Shown here: positions 23,201 to 36,400 of the stretch, in pieces
Layout of the letters: each line of letters begins with the position of its first letter
Numbering within the stretch: position 1 is the first letter of the stretch
The notes under the pieces: generated by a model
The model's database searches: none
The model's input: only the letters and a program-made list of their open reading frames with translations
What the model was told of the DNA's origin: nothing
Made by a program: the position numbers and the translations under genes
From: Cranoglanis bouderius
Taxonomy: Eukaryota; Chordata; Actinopteri; Siluriformes; Cranoglanididae
Direction of reading: 5' to 3'
NCBI GenBank assembly: GCA_023630585.1
Contig: CM042548.1
Coordinates: 6,687,027 to 6,751,026 of the forward strand
DNA: 64,000 nucleotides

Positions 23201-23347
23201 ATTGCTGAAATTTCACAATTCTAGCGGACGATCTTGCTCTTCATTTTAAGGAACATACTCTCGTCTTTTACAGTTGGGACAAAAACATGCTTGTTGATAG
23301 AATCTAGTAATAGAATCTTCGGCACTCTTGTATGCAATTGTTCTATA

Positions 23348-24106
23348 CACTCACTTCCCACTTTAATATGAGCACCTGTACTCAGTCATGCAATCAGCCA
23401 ATCATGTAGCAGTAGCTCAATGCATAAAATCCTGCAGACACAGGAGTTTCAGTTAATGTTCACATCAAGAAGAAGGGGAGGGGGGGGGGGAAGACATCTG
23501 AGTTGAGATCTCAGTGTATTTGACCAGGGCAGGGTTGGTTCCAGATGAGCTGGTATTTCAGAAAAAGCTGATCTCAGATTCTTGGACTACAGAGTTTGCA
23601 TACATTAAGCAGCAGTTCTGCAGTTAGAAATGCATTTTTGTTGATGAGTGAAGTCAGATGAGAATGGCCAGACTAGTTCAAGCTGATAGGATGGCTATGG
23701 TAACTCAAAACAATCACTCTTTACAACCGTGGTGAACTGAAAAGCATTACAGAACACACAACACGATGAACATTTACAGCATTTGGCAAACACCCCTTAT
23801 ACAGACTTACATTTAAACTCCTTTATACAAATGAGCAGTTGAGGGTTAAGGGCCTAGGCAGTGAGCACATGACCTTCTGATCAGAGGGCCACCGGCTTAA
23901 CTGAGCCCGACATTTACCATCGAGGTGTATGGGTTACACAGTAGAACACATCCGGTTCCACATCTGTCAGCCAAGAACAGGACTCTGAGGCTATAGTAGG
24001 CACAGACTACTATAGCCAGTTTGACAGTTTGAAAAGAAGGCAAGGCGAGGTTTTTCCATGAATGAGCAGGGTTGCATGTGTTCCTATTAAAGTGGCTGGT
24101 GAGTGT
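23348..24106. mobile_element. TIR element between tnfaip1 and sgsm2, with nested SINE
   Basis: The left end CACTCACTTCCCACTTTAAT is the inverse of the right end near ATTAAAGTGGCTGGTGAGTG. Related ends occur at 48213-48880. Inside, around 23775-23920, lies a minus-strand SINE fragment of the subfamily that contains GAGCAGTTGAGGGTTAAGGGCC. No transposase ORF is seen. Confidence 0.75.
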
Positions 24107-24258
24107 GCATACAGGATATGTTGTGCTTTGTAAATACTGTATGTAATTGGGTTATATCAGGCGAGGACAATTTCTGAAAAGGAACAATTGGTTCCATTGG
24201 GTGAATAAGGGCTTGGATACAGTAGGTCTTATTATTAAATTCCCCCAGACCTGCATAC

Positions 24259-24290
<32 letters not shown>

Positions 24291-24449
24291 GATACAACGC
24301 ATCACCCACCATCATCTTCTCTCCATCGCTTTAACGTCATATAGCTGAGAGGCTATAAAAAGTGCGCTCAATGGCTCCTGTCCACTTCAGTATTCAAACA
24401 AGACAAGGATCCAAAAATACATGGAGGAGCAGCAGAAGCCGTGAACTGA

Positions 24450-24709
24450 TTAATGCTATTGGTCAGCGATGCCCGGGGGGGGCGTGTTCGTCGTGTGACG
24501 TCACAGCGGCGGTACGGAAGATGGCTCCGCGGTGCGTTAACGCGACTCCCGGATGCGTCAGCGCTCCACAGCCACGATACACGCTTGAGTGAAAAAAGGA
24601 AGGAGGGATAAAAAAAAAAAAACAGGAGGAGCGGAAAAGGCGAAGCCTGTAATCTGCGCTGTGTGAAGTCAGTGTATGCTGTGCGCTGGGTGTCGAGCAG
24701 TGCGGGGCG
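24450..24709 (+). promoter_or_regulatory. sgsm2: GC-rich sgsm2 promoter with CRE-like site
   Basis: The 260 bases before the sgsm2 ATG are rich in CpG, unlike the AT-rich surroundings. A palindromic CRE, TGACGTCA, is at 24496-24503. An AAGATGGC motif like YY1 sites in TATA-less promoters is at about 24518-24525. There is no clear TATA box. A (GA)n run lies further upstream at about 24257-24292. The transcription start is not located. Confidence 0.6.
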
Positions 24710-26906
24710 ATGGGTTCAGCGACGGAGGAAGAATTTAAAGAGAAATTGCTATGGAACGTGAAACGCGAGGTGAGTGCGATTTCTCTGAATGAGCTCGTAT
24801 ACTCGATACTGATACATATGGAAGATCGGTGCATCCCCGAGTGCTCACGATTAGCCCTCATTCACTGTGTTTAACTGCACACCGCACCGGCTCCTGAGTT
24901 CTTGTGCGTTCGTGTTGTGGGAAGTTTGTGATTATTATGATGCCATGCATCAACATGATGTAAATTCTACTGTAACCTGCTGAATGATATCACTTCCAGT
25001 TTCCCGTTCACGCCCCTCCAGTTTAAAGGCGGATGATTACTCGCCCTTCGAGGGAAAAAAAAAGAAACACAAAAACTACCTAAGAACATATGCACTTTCA
25101 AATTTCTGTAAGATTTGATTTCATTCTGGTCTTGTTGGATTCCCAACTGTTATTGTTCCACTTAATGGTTAATCATGGTTAAGTCACAAGTTAAGTCATG
25201 CATGCTGAACCTGTTGAATATGGTACACGGAAATGATTTGCATCCTGCACAACTGTAATGTAATACACAACCTACTGTTGTTGTTGTTTTTTTTTTTTTT
25301 TAATTATCTACTGTACACACATGAACGCATAAACATTAAGACTGTCACTCCAGAATGATAATAAATAACTCAGGTTCCTTGCTTTAAATGAATTAAAATT
25401 TCTCAGATGTAACACCATCTGGCATGCAGCTTCATTTCCACTATCTTATGAGTCATTGCTGGATTTGTAAATGCACATATATAAATGATGTACAGACGCA
25501 ACAATGGAGTGTAAGACACTTCAGACTTAATACGTATGACCTACTGCACGTCACGAATGAGAGGTCCTTAACTCTGAGCGCTGTCGTCCGTTTCGTGCCC
25601 TTTCTGTTGGTCTTTCCATGTTTCAGAGGTTGTCGATCACCTCACCTCATCCAACAGATGTCAGATCACAGTGTGTTACCTCTTTAGGAAAGCCGGTGTT
25701 CATCGTTCATTTGTAAGGTAGTAGATTAAAGGCCCTTCACTGGTAGGTACCGATGTTCCTCCTTGTCATTCAAAGAGTAAAAGCTCTCGGATTAATTGGA
25801 GCAGGTGCATGTGGGGTGATCAAGTGGACCCCCGGTTTGATCCTGAGCTGGGGGTTGCTGTTTGAGTGGAGCCTCCTTGCATGTGGGTTTCGGTCGGGTT
25901 CTCCGGTTTCCTCCCACATCCCAAAAACAGGCCAGTAGGTGGACTTTTACCTAGGTGTGAAAGTCCATCCAGGGTGTATTCCGACCTCATACCCAGTGTT
26001 CCTGGGATAGGGTCTGGGTCCACCACAACCCTGACCAGAATAAAGCGACTACTGAAACTGAGTGAGATGCAGGGGGATCATGATTGGAACATACATTTGT
26101 AGAAATGTAAACTGTGGTCTGGTAACCACTGTTGTACACTATATGGCCAAAAGTATGTGGAGACTTGTCCAGTTTATGTGGATACCCGACCAAGTGTGTT
26201 CCCAACTTTGGTAACGGTTTAGGGAAAGACCACATATGTGGTTCTTCCCCAAACTGTTGCCAAAGTCGGACTCGCACAATTGTATGGAATGTATTTGCAT
26301 GCTGTGGAATTACAATTTCCCATCACTGGAACTAAGCGGCCCAAACATGTTCCAGCATGGCAATGCCACTGTGCACAAAGCGAGGTCCATGAAGGCATGG
26401 TTTGCCGAGATTTGTTTGGAAGAACTCTAGTGTCCTGAACAGAGCCCTGACCTCAACCCTACTGAACACCTTTGGGATGAACAGGAAGGCTGACTGCACC
26501 CCAGGCCTCCTCACCCTACATCAGTGCCTGACCTCACTAATGCTCTTGTGCCTGAATGAACACAAATCCCCACAGCCACGCTCCAAAATCTAGTGGAAAG
26601 CCTTCCCAGAAGAGTGGAGTTTATTATCACAGCAAAGGGAGACTAAATCTGGAATGAAATTTTCAAAAAAGCACATATGGGTGTGATGGTCATGCGTCCA
26701 CAAACTTTTGGCCATATAGTGTAGAAGCTATTGATAAGTAAGACAAATGCAGAACAGAGTCTGAAGAAGTGCAAAATAACTTCGTAGAGCATTCGGGCAG
26801 GTCTTTTAGCATGTGACGTTATTTTCTCTGAATTTTGGATGATCGCACTCACGTATTAATATTGTGCAACAGTGTGTAGGCCTTCATTTAAATCACTTCT
26901 GTTACC

Positions 26907-26946
<40 letters not shown>

Positions 26947-28629
26947 CACACACACACGTATAATTGAATCTACAGTACAGTGGGTCTGGCTGGCAGTACC
27001 TTAAATGAAATCTGTCTTCACTGGGTTATAAATCTGCACTATACTTCCAGAACAGCAGATGAACTCAAATCCTTACTAATAAATCTATAGGAGTAGGCAT
27101 AAATGAGCAAATAGATTATTTGATGATGTAATAAGTCAAAATGACAATTGAAAATCTCACTCATCAGTCTCATCAGCGTGGATGAACACTGAAAATCTGG
27201 TCTTTTGAATGATACTTCCAGATAAACCTAAGAGACTACACCTTTTGTTCTTTTCAAAGAGACACAGACTTATGTTCTCTATTCAGTCTGTACCCTCGAG
27301 AGTGGTGCAGTGGCCGGAGTTAATGAGGAAATGAATTTTTAACGTCATCTTGTTAATGAAGTTTTAAAGAGATTTTGTACATCCGTCTTGCACAGCTTTC
27401 AGCTCTTACAGTGAGTCGAGCTATAGCCGTACCAGAGATCTAGTCTTTATAATACTCATGAGGATAATTGAACATTTTAAAATGATTCTCATCGGTTCCA
27501 CACACACACACGCACACATTTGAATGCTTGTCCTTACGCTTTCACAAGCGAATATTGATTTCTTTGTCAGGGCAGTAATTGAGTCCGTATCCCTGAATGG
27601 AATCGAATAATTTAGCCACTATCTGTGTCTGTTCCATCAGTGAAACATGAGACCAGTATATCAACAAAGGAAGCATACTTTCAATCTGGAAATGTTTGGT
27701 GAATTAGGAGGATCTGTAAATGCTGGGAGTCGGTCCTCTTTTCCCAGCCCTCTTTGTGTAACACCTCAGACCTCTGTCACTATCAGCTGCACTTAGTGGC
27801 CTCCTTGTTGCCTAGGAACTGAAAGCATCGGCAACGACCTCAGAAGTTTAACTGCATCAATTCACCATTTATACAGCCGCAGCTTGCAGCGATAGTGTGA
27901 GGAGGCTTTCTCCACACCAAAACAGTTGCCGTTACTCTATATATTCGTTATTCTTCCTCGTCTGCACTTTGTGGTCATGCAGCATTATGGCTCTGAACAT
28001 CATTCTATTTCAATAAAGTTTTGCTTCCATAAACATGTGCTTTGTGCATATAGTTCTTTTTTAATGAAACAGATTTTTTTCCCAGGCATGGTGGCTTAGC
28101 GATTAGAATGTTTGCCTCACATCTCTGGGGTTGGGGGTTTGAATCCCACCTCCGCCCTGTGTGCATGGAGTTTGCATGTTCTCGGTGTGCGTCTGGGTTA
28201 TCCTCCATGTACTCCAGTTTCCTCCCCCAGACCAAAGACATGCGTCGTAGGATGATCGATTTCCAAATTGTATGTAGTGTGTGAATGTGTGTGTGACTGT
28301 GCCCTGCGATGGGTTGTCCCCTGATTGTGCCCCGAGTTCTCTGGCATAGGCTCCAGGCTCCCCCACTGTGTAGGATACGTGGTACAGAAAATGAATGGAT
28401 TTTATCCCTGTATGATGGGATACAGGGATCCCTGTACATCTTTAGTTTGCTTTCATTCTAATTTGCTGTGCTGTCATGAAAAGGATGCTGAAGGGGTCTC
28501 TCCAGTACTGGTCAGCATCCTTTATTCGGAAGAATTTTGTATTCATTCATTCATTCATCCATTCATTTATTCCTTCATTCATACTGGGTGTTAAGCCAGG
28601 GAAACACCCAGGATGGGCACCATGTGCAC

Positions 28630-28683
<54 letters not shown>

Positions 28684-31600
28684 AAACTAGGGGCAATTTA
28701 GAGTAGCCAATCCACCTACATGTTTTTGGGAGGTGGGATGAAACCGGAGAACCTGCGGGGAACATGTGGAACTCCTCACCAACAGTAACTCAAGCTCAGG
28801 ATTGAACCAGGAAGCCTGGAGCTGTGAGTTGGCAAATATACCCACTGTGCCACCGTGCCACCCTATTTTGTTATTAAGAACAAAAGCTAATTAAGAACAT
28901 ACACATTGTCTGTTGTCATTTGGAAAGCAGGAAGTAAAAAACGTCCAGATATAGAAAAAAAATTCAGAGATAATCTATATGACACAAATGTTAATTTCTT
29001 TTATTGGTTTAAGTCTGGATTTTATGCACAATGCCTGAGGAGTACTATATGTTCTGTGTAAAACTGAATTCTGTGGTAATACTCAGACTATTAACTAACG
29101 TTTAATGCTGTAATATTTACTACACAATACACCACTAATTTACATTTATGGCATACACCCTTCATTTATACATCTGAGCAGTTGAGGGTTAAGGGTCTTA
29201 CTCAGTTGGCAACTTGGCGGTGCTGGGGTTTGAATTCACGTCCTGCCGATCAGTAGCCCAACGTATTAACCACTGAGCTACCACTGCCCACTAATGTAAA
29301 AATTAATGCAAAATACTTTTCATAGCATAAATCTATATTTTAAAATGGAGACTAAATTACTTCCAGATATGAGATAGAAGAAATTGGCATTTCCATTATA
29401 TTGGGTACTCGACTTTTTTGTGACTGCTCTTCTTTTTTATGCTCTTAATCCCCCAAATCCCCCTTTTTTTATGTGACAGTCATTTTCTGCTTGTCACAAG
29501 TCTATTATAGCCTTTTAAACTCAGTCAGGGACCAGGCTTTACACTCTACCATGGCTTCAGTCACCCAGTAGACAAGTGAAACATCTGGGATGCTACGATA
29601 TGTCCATAAAACATGTACGCATCAATCTGACAGGCCCCTTTATCCTCCAGCTGTAATAATCCATGAAAAATGACTTCATTAAAGCCATTGTTCCTGCTGT
29701 CAGCCAAGTTGGAAAATGTGACTTAATGCCATATTGTTCCGCCCAGTTCTGTAGGAGGCTCTTCAAAGGACAATCTTTAGGCTTGCATTAAACATTCTGC
29801 ATTCTGTGACCCCATCTAAACCTGCTGAATCATGCAGCCAGAAATGCATCATATGATTGGGTGTGTGTCAGCCACTAAAGTGCCAAATACATGTTTCAAA
29901 TATTTGAATAAATGAACTAGCGTGTAGTCTTGACATGATGACTGCACAATGCAGCGATGCAAACACATAGCACAACTTCCCGTGATAAGAGTTTCCCCAC
30001 AATCAGTGAAGTAATAGGAATTGGTGGCATTCTCCAGTTTTACATTTACTAGCTGTGGTTCTATTTCACCCTTGCTAACCACCAGGGGTGGTGAGAATTA
30101 TCTGGATACCTTCTTGTGCCCCTGTGTATGCATATCTAGAACTTCAGCAAAGTCACGAAATGGCATATGATGCAATATTTGCAATAAATACAGCTGTCAT
30201 ATAGCTATCTTCCCCTTTCCTCTTCTTGCCTTGTTCACATATCTGATCATGTACAACTTCTAGCCATCTGCTTAACAGCTTGTAACCACAGTCAGAGCTT
30301 TGTCCTCCAAAGCTGGCGATATACTCCTTTAATGTCTTCTCCTAGATTGGGGTTCTCCCTCAGCACATCCTTCTGCTGGTTGAGTGGCTCTCCCTCGCCC
30401 TACAGTGCTCTTTCACCCTAAGCATGAAACCCTAAACTCGAAACACATATACTGGAACTGAGGTCGAATTTCTCTCCATTCTCCGCTCATCTTTACTGCT
30501 GGCTTGGGTTCTTTTCTGGTGTTATGTCCCCAAATTTCCCAACCTCTTGCTGTCTGACTGACTGGTGAGCCTATGGCTAAGTATCACTAGCATGGTTGAG
30601 TAGGTTTCCCTTGCTGTAATGTGTGCTGTTCACTATATTACGTGGATGGCTAACACACATTGCTTGACTTCATTATTGGCCTGAAGCTAGACTCATTGAG
30701 TAAGCTAGCCACCCAGTCATCCCAATGTATGGTTAGACATTATTGCATTTGCTCGTTATATTCAGCAAGGCCATGTGTGCTATGTGCTGTACTGGGTCTT
30801 GTTGAGGGTTCTAGGATTGTTGACAGCAGCTGCAGCAGTAATCCCCTTGGGCTTGCTTGAACTAAGAGACTTTCAGAAGTGGTTTATCAGCCTGTGGCTG
30901 GACTCCACACATCACATACAGAGATGGTGTCCTCATTTTAGCAAGAGGAGCACAGGATCTAGCTTGCTGGAGATGCAAGCCTTTTCTAACAAAAGGGGTC
31001 TGCTTAGCACTGGTGCCCCATCGGTGAGAGATAGTCACCACAAACACATCCCTTACAATCTGGGAAGCAGTGTGGTGCCAGAAGTGATGTCCCAGGTCTG
31101 AGAAAGGTTTGGCAAGACGCAGGTGGACCTTTTCACCAATACCAAGTCAACCCATTGCTGATTGAATTTCTCCCTGCTGAAGGTAGACTGGGTTTTAGGA
31201 TGCAACACTGGGATTAGGATGCATTAACTCACAAATGGCCTCACCTCCCATTGTACATCTTCCTGCCTCCACTGCTGATTCTGCCCACACTACACAGAAT
31301 TCATCAACTTGGCCAGAGATTCTTACTCATAGCCTCGAGATGGCCACGGAAGCCTTCGTTTCCGCTGCTATTTTCACTAGTGCTTAGAATACCTTGGCAG
31401 CTTCCTCTCTGAACAGATCTGCTATACCAAAAGGATGGAGAGATTTGGCATCTCCAGCCAGGTCACACGTGTCTGCTGGTTTGGACCTTCAGAATGAAGT
31501 GCGGACTGAGGACTACACCCTAGCAATCCAGGAAACAATCCGGAATGCAAGAGCCCTAATACACAGGCCTTATAGTTGGTAGCTGTTCTGGGAATGATGT

Positions 31601-33401
31601 GCACCTTGTTGATGGGATCTGGTACAATGCCCAGTTCCCAAAATGTTAGACAGGTGCAAATCCTCATCTACATCACAACAACATGGATGGCATCTCTCAG
31701 GGAGCTCATAAACTTATTATAACATTTCTAAAAGGGGTGAGGTGCCTCTAGTCATCACGATTCCCCAAGAGCCTGGTGTGACCCCCTTGCTTGAGTCCCT
31801 TAGGGCTCCTCCTTATGAGCCTATCCAAGAATCCGAAATTAAATTGGTGTCTCTAAAAACGTTGGCAGTAAACTTGCCTTGGATACATTGGTGGCCAGGT
31901 GACCCTGGGGTGACTCAAACCTGTATTTTCTGCACAAACCCAATCATGTAAACCAGTTGATTGACCCTGCAGTATTCCAAGGGGGCAAACCTGTAGACCG
32001 GTCCTTGTTGTGCCCTTCTAACTACTGCAAAGTTGATTCTATAACTTGAGGGTGTGGCAAAAGACCACAATCAGGTGATTGTGAAATATAGACTGTAAAG
32101 ACTGTATAAAACTGTGAAAAGGAAAACAATTCTATAGAAATGTATATAGAAAAGTCTGAAAGTCTATATTTAAAAAAAGTGCAGTAAAGATCACGCAATT
32201 TTTATTTATTTATTTTTATTTTTTTTAAAAACAAACATTTTTCTATCATTGTCTGGATTCAGTTCCACGACAAGCTATTCCAAAATTAGGTTGTTGTTTT
32301 TTTTTTTAATCTGATGTAACTGCTGAACTGGTTACAGCTAGAATCAAGACTAAGTTATACTGTATTTCTTGCTTGTCGCCCCCAGCCACAGCTCCCACTC
32401 CAGTCACGCTCACTTGCACAGTCCAGGCAGACACCCACATCCCACCCTATCACAATGCTGTAATTACTTCTTGCATTTGGTTCTGTCTTCTAAAAGCTTA
32501 AAACTTCCAGGAAGAAACTGTGATTAATTAGTGTGCCTGGCACTCTACTGACAGTAGAAAAAGACCAGAAAGATCCATCTACATTTATCACAGCTTCCTA
32601 CATTCCCAGGGGAACTTATCAATTAAACACTGTCTAATTATAATCACATGCTGTTACACTATCGGAACTAATTAGCAGCTGTTAATGTCTTTTGGCACAG
32701 ATGTGAGGTGGACATTGTGCTGGACATCACCTCCACATTTGCCATAATGATGTGACTTTTCATGTTATTTGCAGGTGAAGCAGATTATGGAGGAGGCAGT
32801 CACCAAGAAATTTGTGCATGAAGACAGCAGCCATGTCATCGCTTTGTGCAGTGAGTATACAGCAAGAACTTAGACATCTCCTTCATGTACTTCTCAGATA
32901 GATATTAACACAGTTGAAAAGATCCATGGAAGCTGATACTGACATGACTCATCATGAAAGATGTCTTTTGATGTCATCCGGATTAGCTGTACACAGGTTT
33001 ATGAACAAGGGTTTGAAAGACGTCAATAGGGACTGCAATCTCCTGAGAGAAGTCAGCTGACTCTAAGTGACTTGGTGGTTGTGGAGCTTTGGAAAAGAGC
33101 CAGAAACATCCGCTGTTGACAACTGGGAACAAAAAATGTATGACTCACCTCTCTCTTTCAATGACGTAGAGGCAGGTGGATGCAAGCAGTACTACAATAT
33201 ATCAGTCATCACTAAATATGGCACTGATCCCCAGTTAAGAAAGTCTGAACAAAATGTGCCAAGATATTAGTTTAGAAGTAGCATGACTGCTACAGTGTGA
33301 ATAGGCTAAACTACTCTCTGCAGCAGAAGAGAATCTTTATCTGTCTCAGGTTATTATTATTATTAGTAGTAGTAGTAGTAGTAGGTGTTGTTGTTAATAG
33401 T

Positions 33402-33432
<31 letters not shown>

Positions 33433-36400
33433 CTTGTGTTCAGTAATGCTGTACATTTTTCTTTTTAAACTTAAGCATATTTCTGTACTATACCTTCATT
33501 GTTTACTGAAATATTAAGCCTTTCATGCCACCCAATCTATTTTTGAAAAACAAATTCACTGTTATTTCTGTCCAGTCACCAACATGGTTTACTTCAAATA
33601 GCCAACTTTGAGATCTGACTCAAAACTGTCTCTTTGCAAAAATATTTGTATCAAATATCAAACTGTCTCCTAGTAATTAGCGCAGATGCCAAAAATGTTG
33701 AGCCTCTAACGCAGTGGTTCTCAAACTTTTTCAGCGTGAGGCCCCCCTTGTGGGGGGTGCATCCCTTTGTGGCTGCGTAGAGTCGTCAAATTTTGAGTTG
33801 CAGTTTTGTTTTATTTCACACTAGGCTCTTCTGTATTAACTTTCTCAGATAAGAGACTACGTCCTCTATCTAAAAACTTCCATTAAATCCATTAATGATC
33901 TTAGGTTTCATCAGTGTGTGGCTAACAGTATTGTACACTTGTATATCAACAGATGTCTCTGTTTGGTGTGTGTCTTAGTGTGCTGTGTATAATTGATTTC
34001 ATTTATTAATATTTCTCATTTTTATGTACATCATAGTGTGAAGGTTCACAGTCCCGACTTACATACAGATAAAATTCATTTTTAAAAAAATGTTCTAGAA
34101 TTTGCTGAGAACCATTAGTACTGACTTGAAATCGATGATTGGATAATTTTCCATGTTTTTTTCTGTACTCTGGTTGTTAGCACATTTCATGCTCTTTTCA
34201 TGTTAGTGTGTACCAGCTATCTTTCTAGTGTTAGCTAAGACTGCAGTGTAATAATCAAGCATGGCACGACATTCAGTCTTCAATCTTCAATCAGATTACT
34301 GTTTTGTTTTTTTTTTGTTTGTTCAGAAGGCTTTGATTTACACTTTTTCCCACTGGTGCTAGACTTTTCTCTTCATTAACTCAGAAAGTCTGATGTTGAC
34401 ATGCAAATGCTGCACTAGCTATTTAGTGTAGCCCTTCTATTAACCAGCTACACAGTTCCTACATTTTGGCACTTATATTTTCTTCAAACGGATTTTTTAA
34501 ATAGTCTTCTGTCTCTACAGTTGATGATTAGTGTGAACACTAATTTCCTAATTTACTAATTTCCTTTTATTCAACTTTTGTTTGCATAAATATTATTTCA
34601 GCGAGCAATGACAACATATTTGTAATTGAATAGAACTTGAATTGTTAATGAATTGAAATTCATTAAGTTACATTAGGAAGAATCAAAGATCTCTTCTTTC
34701 TTACTTGTTTTAAGCTCACTCTATCATCTTTTCTACTAAAAAATGAATGTAGTCGGCATAAAATAGGCATGTAAGACAAAATTTATATAAAAAATAATGT
34801 AAGGTAAGACTTTTGCACAGTGTTGTACATCATGTCCATCTGAGGCAGAAGATGGAGCCATATACGCAGACGAACGCTTTGTCTGCTTCATGTCCCTTGT
34901 TTTTTTGGATTCATGAGAGAGTCGTGACAGCGAGGGTGTGCTGGGTGAGGAGCTTGGTCTCAGGCAGCGATGGGGGGGGAGGACTCTGGGAGTGCTGCCA
35001 GCTACAGTCAGCATGGCTGAAACAGACAGCAGCTCTCTTTTAGTATACATCAGAGCCAAACAACAAGGATTCCCCCGCACAACCTGCCTCCTCCACAGAG
35101 GATTCACGCTGATGACCCAACCCACACAGCCACACTTCCCCAACAGAGTATATTTGGAAATGCTGTGATCTTTTGGAGGAAAGCTGATGAAAGGCAGACT
35201 TGAAGCAACAGCACACAATGTTGCCAGTCAGGATGGAAGAGGAAGTTGTGTAAAAGTTGAATCTAAACTTGACTGAGAAGTATGCCTGGTGGATAGGTAG
35301 AAATTGGCAACTTTGTTTTTCTGCTTGAGTTTGGCAGCTCAAGACTCGCACAATGTCCAGATGGCTTCTGTGTGAAGAGGCAGAAAGCATGTCTCCTGTT
35401 TCCCACCGTCATTCGAACGCTGGTCTTGCATTGGATGTGTGCGGTTAGAGGAGGTGCTGTGGCTTCATGTCCCTGGAACTTGCTCCCCTCTAAAGAGTAC
35501 ACACTGTACTGCTACCTCTATGACACTGACCCATTAGCTACTTAACAGGTGCCTGGTAATAGCCGCTCTCCTGATGCCCTCACAGCGGCTGCTTGTTTGA
35601 AGACCTCTCATTTAGTCTCGAGACCACTCGTGAAAATGCTTGTTTGGTATGTGAAAAGTAGAATCATGTACATTTTTCTTTACATGAATCTCATAATTTC
35701 TTTTTATATGGTATATCTTCCGTTTGTTTTAATGATAGCATGCACTCAAACTGACATGGACTCCATAAGTTTGTGAAAAACCTGGCAATCCAGGTAAGAT
35801 CAGCTCCATCAGAGTTATTTATTTTATATAAATAAAGATCATTGTAGGGGGGCACAGTGGCTTAGTGATTACATTGTTGCCTCACACCTCCGGGATTGGT
35901 GGTTCGAATCCTGCCTCCGCCCTGTGTGTGCGGAGTTTGAATGTTCTCCCTGTGCTTCGGGGCTTTTCACACCCAGTCTAGAGACATGCATTGTAGGCTG
36001 ATTGACATTTCTAAATTGTCCGTAGTGTGTGAATGGGTGTATGAATATGTGTGCGATTGTACCCTGCGATGGGTTGGCACCCCATCCAGGGTGTCCCCCG
36101 CCTTGTGCCCTGAGTTCCATGGTATAGGCTCCAGGCTCCCCTGCAATCTTGTGTAGGATAAGAGGTACAGAAAATAGATGTATGGATGGAAGATCGGTGT
36201 AGTTTCAGACTTGTGAATCCCATTGTACAGTATGTGCACCTTATATGTGAATGTGGAAATTTAATGCCTTGATTTTTCCAGCATTACAGTTTAATGATTA
36301 TCTAAACCTGTGGGCTTTAGGCAGAGAACCAAAGAAGCCTTATCATGCCTGTTTATCTCTTTAATTTTCAACACTTTAACTTTTCTGCAATTTTCACTGT

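Larger units (their letters stand above)
24770..32774 (+). other. sgsm2: sgsm2 intron 1 (8.0 kb)
   Basis: The intron runs from donor GTGAGTG to acceptor TTTGCAG. It holds SINEs, a Tc1-like MITE, (CA)n runs and a decayed DIRS-like element, listed separately. Between them (24,770-25,790, 26,960-28,080, 29,300-30,640, 31,960-32,770) I see no exon, RNA gene or other recognisable feature. Confidence 0.85.

Noticed and set aside
28084..28160. tRNA-like A and B boxes, here and at other SINE heads
   Set aside because: The sequence runs on into the SINE body and lacks a full cloverleaf; not a tRNA gene.
34736..35218. Minus-strand ORF of 160 codons in sgsm2 intron 2
   Set aside because: Low-complexity Ser/Pro/Cys composition, no domain, no convincing splice sites; probably chance.
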